Positions 4,673 through 7,270 of a stretch of DNA of 7,270 nucleotides are shown one piece after another; the stretch's first letter is position 1; each line of letters begins with the position of its first letter. The notes under the pieces were generated by a model, which was not told where the DNA came from, ran no database searches, and saw only the letters and a list, made by a program, of their open reading frames with translations. Origin of the DNA: Minisyncoccota bacterium. Lineage in GTDB: Bacteria; Patescibacteriota; Minisyncoccia; Minisyncoccales; UBA5738. The DNA lies in assembly GCA_025453415.1 (NCBI GenBank), contig JALOQL010000060.1:1-7270 (forward strand), given 5' to 3'. A program made the position numbers and the translations under genes.

Positions 4673-4974
4673 TAATTTAATAAATCCAGCGCTTTATTGT
4701 AAAATTCTTTTGCCTTTTCTAATTCCGCGCGGCCTTTGGCGGTGATTTCGTAGGTCCGCCGCCGGTCTTGCGTCCGGCTTTTGACGAAACCGTCGGCCTC
4801 AAGCCGGTAAAAAACCCGGTAGGGCGTGATCTTTCCCGGCCGGAATCCGAATTTTTGTTCGATCAAACCGGGAATTTCCCAGCCGTAAAGTGGCTGTTTT
4901 TCCAGTAGGGCCAGGATGTAAAGCCAGAGATTGTCGGTCGTATTCGATTTTATCAGGCGGCGGATAGGGAGCAT
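4672..4974 (-). CDS. PadR-family transcriptional regulator (100 aa)
   Basis: A winged-helix DNA-binding protein of the short PadR type. Residues 16-38 give LWLYILALLEKQPLYGWEI (helices 1-2 with the family's LYGxEI). Residues 44-60 (FRPGKITPYRVFYRLEADG) correspond to the recognition helix region (usually GTLYPxLxRLExxG). Residues 63-82 (FVKSRTQDRRRTYEITAKGR) form the wing ending in the conserved Y-x-IT-x-KG. A single C-terminal helix (84-99) would form the dimer interface. No ligand domain is present. ATG 4974 has no Shine-Dalgarno site, but a TATAAT is found on the minus strand at 5004-4999, giving a leader of about 18 nt. PadR proteins usually repress their own gene and a neighbour; the divergent gene at 5033 is the natural candidate target. 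Confidence 0.88.
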   Translation of the reverse strand: MLPIRRLIKSNTTDNLWLYILALLEKQPLYGWEIPGLIEQKFGFRPGKITPYRVFYRLEADGFVKSRTQDRRRTYEITAKGRAELEKAKEFYNKALDLLN

Positions 4975-4975
4975 C

Positions 4976-5013
4976 TTGATTTTTTCGGGTTATGTGTTAT
5001 TATATTTGCAACA
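4976..5013. promoter_or_regulatory. Overlapping divergent promoters with candidate operator
   Basis: On the + strand TTGATT (4976-4981) is followed after 16 bp by TATTAT (4998-5003), for the gene at 5033. On the minus strand a perfect -10 TATAAT occupies 5004-4999 for the PadR gene, without a recognisable -35. The two -10 elements overlap, so one bound repressor could shut both. A weak dyad TGTT (4995-4998)/AACA (5010-5013) spans them. It is not the classical PadR ATGT-N8-ACAT, so the operator call is tentative. Confidence 0.45.
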
Positions 5014-5020
5014 AACAGCA

Positions 5021-5028
5021 AGGAGGAG
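5021..5028 (+). promoter_or_regulatory. Shine-Dalgarno site AGGAGGAG
   Basis: AGGAGGAG ends 4 nt before ATG 5033 (the AGGAGG core ends 6 nt before). It sets the start of the 112-aa protein and rules out the longer in-frame ORF from ATG 4931, which would run antisense through the PadR N-terminus. Confidence 0.9.
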
Positions 5029-5032
5029 AGTT

Positions 5033-5371
5033 ATGATTTGTATCCAAGAGGAAGATTTGTTGTGGCTTTTGGTTTTTACCATGATTGCCTCGATAGTGAT
5101 TTTTTTTCTGATTGTAACAGAGATTGCAAGCAGGTCCGATGGAAAACGAATCGGGGTGGGGAGAGCGCTAAAGACGGAAGTTATGCCCGACGGTAAAAGG
5201 CTAGTAACGATAGAAACCGATTACCACGGAATCCATCGGGTAATTACCAAATGCCATCCTACGTTCAATGAAGAGGTTCTTTACAGAGAGGTCGGCGCGA
5301 AGATAGTCGTCATCGAGCCGTCGTCACCTGAATTCCTCGCGGCTCTCCATAAGCGGAGGAATAAAAAATAG
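5033..5371 (+). CDS. Membrane-anchored protein of unknown function (112 aa)
   Basis: A short acidic N-terminus (MICIQEED) is followed by one transmembrane helix at about 9-29. A soluble, strand-rich region of about 80 residues comes next: VGRALKTEVMPDG, KRLVTIETDYHGIHRVITKC, AKIVVIEPSSPEF. The basic tail reads HKRRNKK. With no cleavage site in view it is probably a stable anchor with the C-terminal domain in the cytoplasm (KR-rich flank after the helix). I do not recognise the domain. The gene has the best ribosome binding site in the window, a plausible sigma70 promoter overlapping that of the PadR gene, and its own terminator. It is therefore a monocistronic gene probably under PadR control. 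Its function could be envelope-related given the PadR link, but that is a guess. Confidence 0.75.
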   Translation: MICIQEEDLLWLLVFTMIASIVIFFLIVTEIASRSDGKRIGVGRALKTEVMPDGKRLVTIETDYHGIHRVITKCHPTFNEEVLYREVGAKIVVIEPSSPEFLAALHKRRNKK

Positions 5372-5377
5372 AGGCCT

Positions 5378-5405
5378 CCTTCATTATTTCTTTTGAAGGT
5401 TTTTT
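5378..5405 (+). terminator. Intrinsic terminator after the 112-aa membrane protein
   Basis: CCTTCA (5378-5383) pairs with TGAAGG (5394-5399) around a 10-nt loop, followed by T6 (5400-5405). It directly precedes the -35 of the next operon. Confidence 0.75.
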
Positions 5406-5406
5406 C

Positions 5407-5434
5407 TTGACATACTATTTTACGGTGGTAAAAT
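5407..5434 (+). promoter_or_regulatory. Near-consensus sigma70 promoter of the inositol operon
   Basis: A perfect -35 TTGACA (5407-5412), 16-bp spacer and TAAAAT -10 (5429-5434) predict a start near 5441. The leader to ATG 5483 is about 42 nt, A/T-rich, with a small AGCT/AGCT inverted repeat (5442-5459) and no Shine-Dalgarno site. The strength of the promoter suggests steady expression. Confidence 0.85.
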
Positions 5435-5482
5435 ACTTGTAAGCTATAAAATAACAGCTATTAACATAATAACACAAACACT

Positions 5483-6559
5483 ATGGCGGATACACAAGCA
5501 AGGAAAAAAATCAGATTGGCGATCGCCGGTATCGGCAATTGCTGTTCCAGCTTGATCCAGGGCATAAATTACTATAAATACGTCGGTGCCGATGATGAGG
5601 CGGTGCCCGGCCTGATGCACAACGTGATCGGGGAGTACGCGCCCCGCGATATCGAGATCGTGGCCGCTTTCGATGTGGACAAACGCAAGGTGGGCAAGGA
5701 TGTGGCCGAGGCGATCTTTGAGCTGCCCAACTGCACCAAGGTTTTCTGCAAAGATGTGGCGCCCACCGGCATCAAGGTCATGATGGGACCGGTTTTGGAC
5801 GGCGTTGCAGACCACATGAAGGATTATCCTGAAGACCAGACTTTTGCCGTTGCCGACCAGAATCCGGTTAATATCGCCGAGGAGCTCAAAAAGGCCAAGG
5901 CCGATGTCTTGGTCAATTATATGCCCGTGGGATCGCAGAAAGCGACTGAGCACTATGCCCAGTCGGCCTTGGACGCGGGCTGCGGTTTCGTGAATTGCAT
6001 GCCGATCTTCATCGTTTCGGATAAGGTCTGGGGCGAAAAATTCAGGGAAAAGGGGATACCGTGCATCGGCGACGACATCAAGTCCCAGATCGGCGCGACC
6101 ATCGTGCACCGGACCCTGACCAAGCTGTTTTCCAATCGCGGGGTGGTTTTGGACCGTTCCTACCAGCTTAATTTCGGCGGTAATACCGATTTTTTGAACA
6201 TGCTGAGCCGCGAGCGTCTGAAGTCCAAGAAGGTTTCCAAGACCGAGAGCGTCGAGTCCCAGCTTAACAAGCGGCTTAGCTACGACAACCTGCATATCGG
6301 CCCTTCGGACTGGGTGCCGTTTTTGAAGGATAATAAGATCTGCTTCATCCGCATGGAGGGCCGCAAATTCGGCGACGTGCCGGTGGAGATCGAGCTGCGT
6401 TTGTCGGTCGAGGATTCGCCCAATTCCGCGGGCGTGGTGATCGATGCGGTCCGCATGATCAAGCTGGCCCAAGAGCGGGGAGTGGGCGGTCCGCTTACCA
6501 GCCCTTCGTCGTTCTTCATGAAACATCCGCCGGCGCAATATACGGATGCCGAGGCTTGA
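5483..6559 (+). CDS. ino1: Inositol-3-phosphate synthase
   Basis: This cytosolic NAD-dependent isomerase turns glucose 6-phosphate into 1L-myo-inositol 3-phosphate (EC 5.5.1.4), the first committed step of inositol synthesis. The protein has 358 residues, the size of the actinobacterial/archaeal type rather than the roughly 510-residue eukaryotic form. Visible family features are the Rossmann loop GIGNCCSSL (16-24), FDVD at 63-66 for the NAD ribose, NYMPVGS (145-151), the GDDIKSQIGATIVHR block (196-210) with active-site lysine K200, NFGGNTDFLNM (230-240), lysines K248-K250 and EDSPNSAGVVIDAVR (310-324). All key blocks are intact, so it should be active. ATG 5483 is chosen because the Rossmann strand starts ten residues later. 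It heads an operon with the CDP-alcohol transferase, whose start lies within its last codons. Confidence 0.95.
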   Translation: MADTQARKKIRLAIAGIGNCCSSLIQGINYYKYVGADDEAVPGLMHNVIGEYAPRDIEIVAAFDVDKRKVGKDVAEAIFELPNCTKVFCKDVAPTGIKVMMGPVLDGVADHMKDYPEDQTFAVADQNPVNIAEELKKAKADVLVNYMPVGSQKATEHYAQSALDAGCGFVNCMPIFIVSDKVWGEKFREKGIPCIGDDIKSQIGATIVHRTLTKLFSNRGVVLDRSYQLNFGGNTDFLNMLSRERLKSKKVSKTESVESQLNKRLSYDNLHIGPSDWVPFLKDNKICFIRMEGRKFGDVPVEIELRLSVEDSPNSAGVVIDAVRMIKLAQERGVGGPLTSPSSFFMKHPPAQYTDAEA

Positions 6560-7145
6560 TTTAAAACGGGACAAATTCAAATGGCTCGAGGCCGCGCTTG
6601 CGAAGATATTTTCGGTTATTCCGTTAAAGCCGAATCATTATACGGCCTTGTCGATAATCGTTGCCGCCGCGGGCGTTTATTTGATGATCGTTGGATCGTA
6701 CTGGGCGGCTCTGGTATCGTTTTTTTTGGCCGGCCTTTTAGACCTTGTCGACGGCGCCATTGCGCGGGCTAAGGGTATGGCCACGGCCAAGGGGGCCCAC
6801 TTGGACAACCTCGCTGACCGTTATGTTGAGGGTGCGTTCTTGTTTTCTTTGTTGTTTGTGCCGCTGCCGGGATATTACTTGCCCGCGGCGGCCTGGATAT
6901 TTCTGGCAATATTCGGCGGAACTATGACGACCTACGCTAAGGCTTCGGCCAAAGAAAAAGGACTGAGCGAGACCGATCTGAAGGGGGGGGTAATGTCGCG
7001 GGCCGAAAGATTCCTGGCCTGTTTGATGATATTGGCATTTGTCGGTTCGGGCAACGGTATTTGGGCGTCGTATCTTTTAGCGGCATTGGCGGTACTGGTT
7101 AATATTACGGCCCTGCAAAGAATATTCGCGTCGCTGCGGCTTTAA
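6546..7145 (+). CDS. CDP-alcohol phosphatidyltransferase, probable inositol-phosphate phospholipid synthase
   Basis: An integral membrane enzyme of 199 residues carrying the complete CDP-alcohol phosphotransferase motif D66-xx-D69-G70-xx-A73-R74-x8-G83-xxx-D87-xxx-D91. The four aspartates bind two divalent metals, and D91 acts as the base. Around it are about six hydrophobic segments (roughly 33-50, 51-66, 94-105, 110-128, 155-167, 172-188). The N-terminus has PNHYTALSIIVAAAG (29-43), in line with the family's PNxxT motif, and RAER at 152-155 is like that of archaeal and actinobacterial inositol-phosphate enzymes. The gene overlaps the synthase by 14 bp (start 6546, upstream stop 6557-6559), implying translational coupling. 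From that context I infer transfer of a diacylglyceryl or ether lipid phosphatidyl group from the CDP form to inositol 3-phosphate, giving phosphatidylinositol phosphate. Glycerol 3-phosphate as acceptor (PgsA) is the main alternative. A G8 run at 6983-6990 is a possible slippage site. Confidence 0.88.
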   Translation: MPRLDLKRDKFKWLEAALAKIFSVIPLKPNHYTALSIIVAAAGVYLMIVGSYWAALVSFFLAGLLDLVDGAIARAKGMATAKGAHLDNLADRYVEGAFLFSLLFVPLPGYYLPAAAWIFLAIFGGTMTTYAKASAKEKGLSETDLKGGVMSRAERFLACLMILAFVGSGNGIWASYLLAALAVLVNITALQRIFASLRL

Positions 7146-7270
7146 GATCAATTATATATTCTTCCCGCGGTTTATTTTTTGCGGCCTATGCGCGGATGTT
7201 TGGACCTACCGGCTCTTTTACGGCCAACTATTCCAGAGCTTGCGGGCCAAGAAAAAAGATTTATCCGATG

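Noticed and set aside
4931..5032. Longer N-terminus for the 112-aa membrane protein from ATG 4931
   Set aside because: The extension is antisense to the PadR N-terminus and lies across the promoter; the AGGAGGAG site before ATG 5033 fixes the shorter start.
5444..6580. 378-codon minus-strand ORF opposite the inositol synthase
   Set aside because: It exactly mirrors a well-conserved enzyme gene and its predicted protein is histidine/aspartate/leucine-rich with no recognisable motif, as expected for an antisense shadow of GC-rich codons.
7146..7270. Possible start of a further gene after the phosphatidyltransferase
   Set aside because: ATGs at 7188 and 7196 lie in two different open frames without Shine-Dalgarno sites, and the third open frame has no start codon; no protein family is recognisable in about 25 residues.

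Overview
This looks like a chromosomal stretch from an uncultivated bacterium, most likely a member of the Patescibacteria/CPR. The grounds are indirect. Genes are short and compact, several have no Shine-Dalgarno sequence, an A/T-only repeat of the 'AATTTTCAATTTCTAATTTTT' style fills one intergenic gap (as I recall from CPR genomes), and the elongation factor P has a non-canonical loop. TGA is used as a stop (MFS, zinc-ribbon, inositol synthase), so the genetic code is the standard one rather than the TGA=Gly code of Gracilibacteria/SR1. The lineage call is inference; no rRNA or marker tree is available here.

Left part (1-1440). After an A/T-rich, inverted-repeat start there is a 60-residue protein with 11 cysteines and its own terminator. 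Next comes what I consider the best candidate for something undescribed: a stand-alone structured RNA gene at about 509-776. It has an extended -10 promoter, a 5'/3' closing helix, at least six internal hairpins and an intrinsic terminator. Immediately behind it is a 42-residue single-pass membrane peptide with a good Shine-Dalgarno sequence, then a small zf-TFIIB-type zinc-ribbon protein. Each unit ends in its own terminator.

Middle part (1440-5000). A small membrane protein and a 12-helix MFS transporter lie on the + strand. The MFS start codon sits 4 nt after the upstream terminator. A 16-bp bidirectional terminator, flanked by a 13-nt inverted repeat, separates MFS from convergent minus-strand genes. 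In minus-strand transcription order these are a PadR-family regulator, a PolX-type helix-hairpin-helix protein with an unassigned C-terminal region, and elongation factor P. Two tandem 22-bp hairpins of one repeat family fill the PadR-HhH gap, and an A/T-rich repeat fills the HhH-efp gap.

Right part (4975-7270). Divergent from PadR, with overlapping promoter elements, is a 112-residue membrane-anchored protein. After its terminator a near-consensus sigma70 promoter drives a two-gene operon. The first gene is inositol-3-phosphate synthase and the second, overlapping it by 14 bp, is a CDP-alcohol phosphatidyltransferase. Together they read as a minimal pathway from glucose 6-phosphate to an inositol-phosphate phospholipid, an unusual capability if the organism is indeed CPR. 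The last 125 bases hold no gene I can assign.
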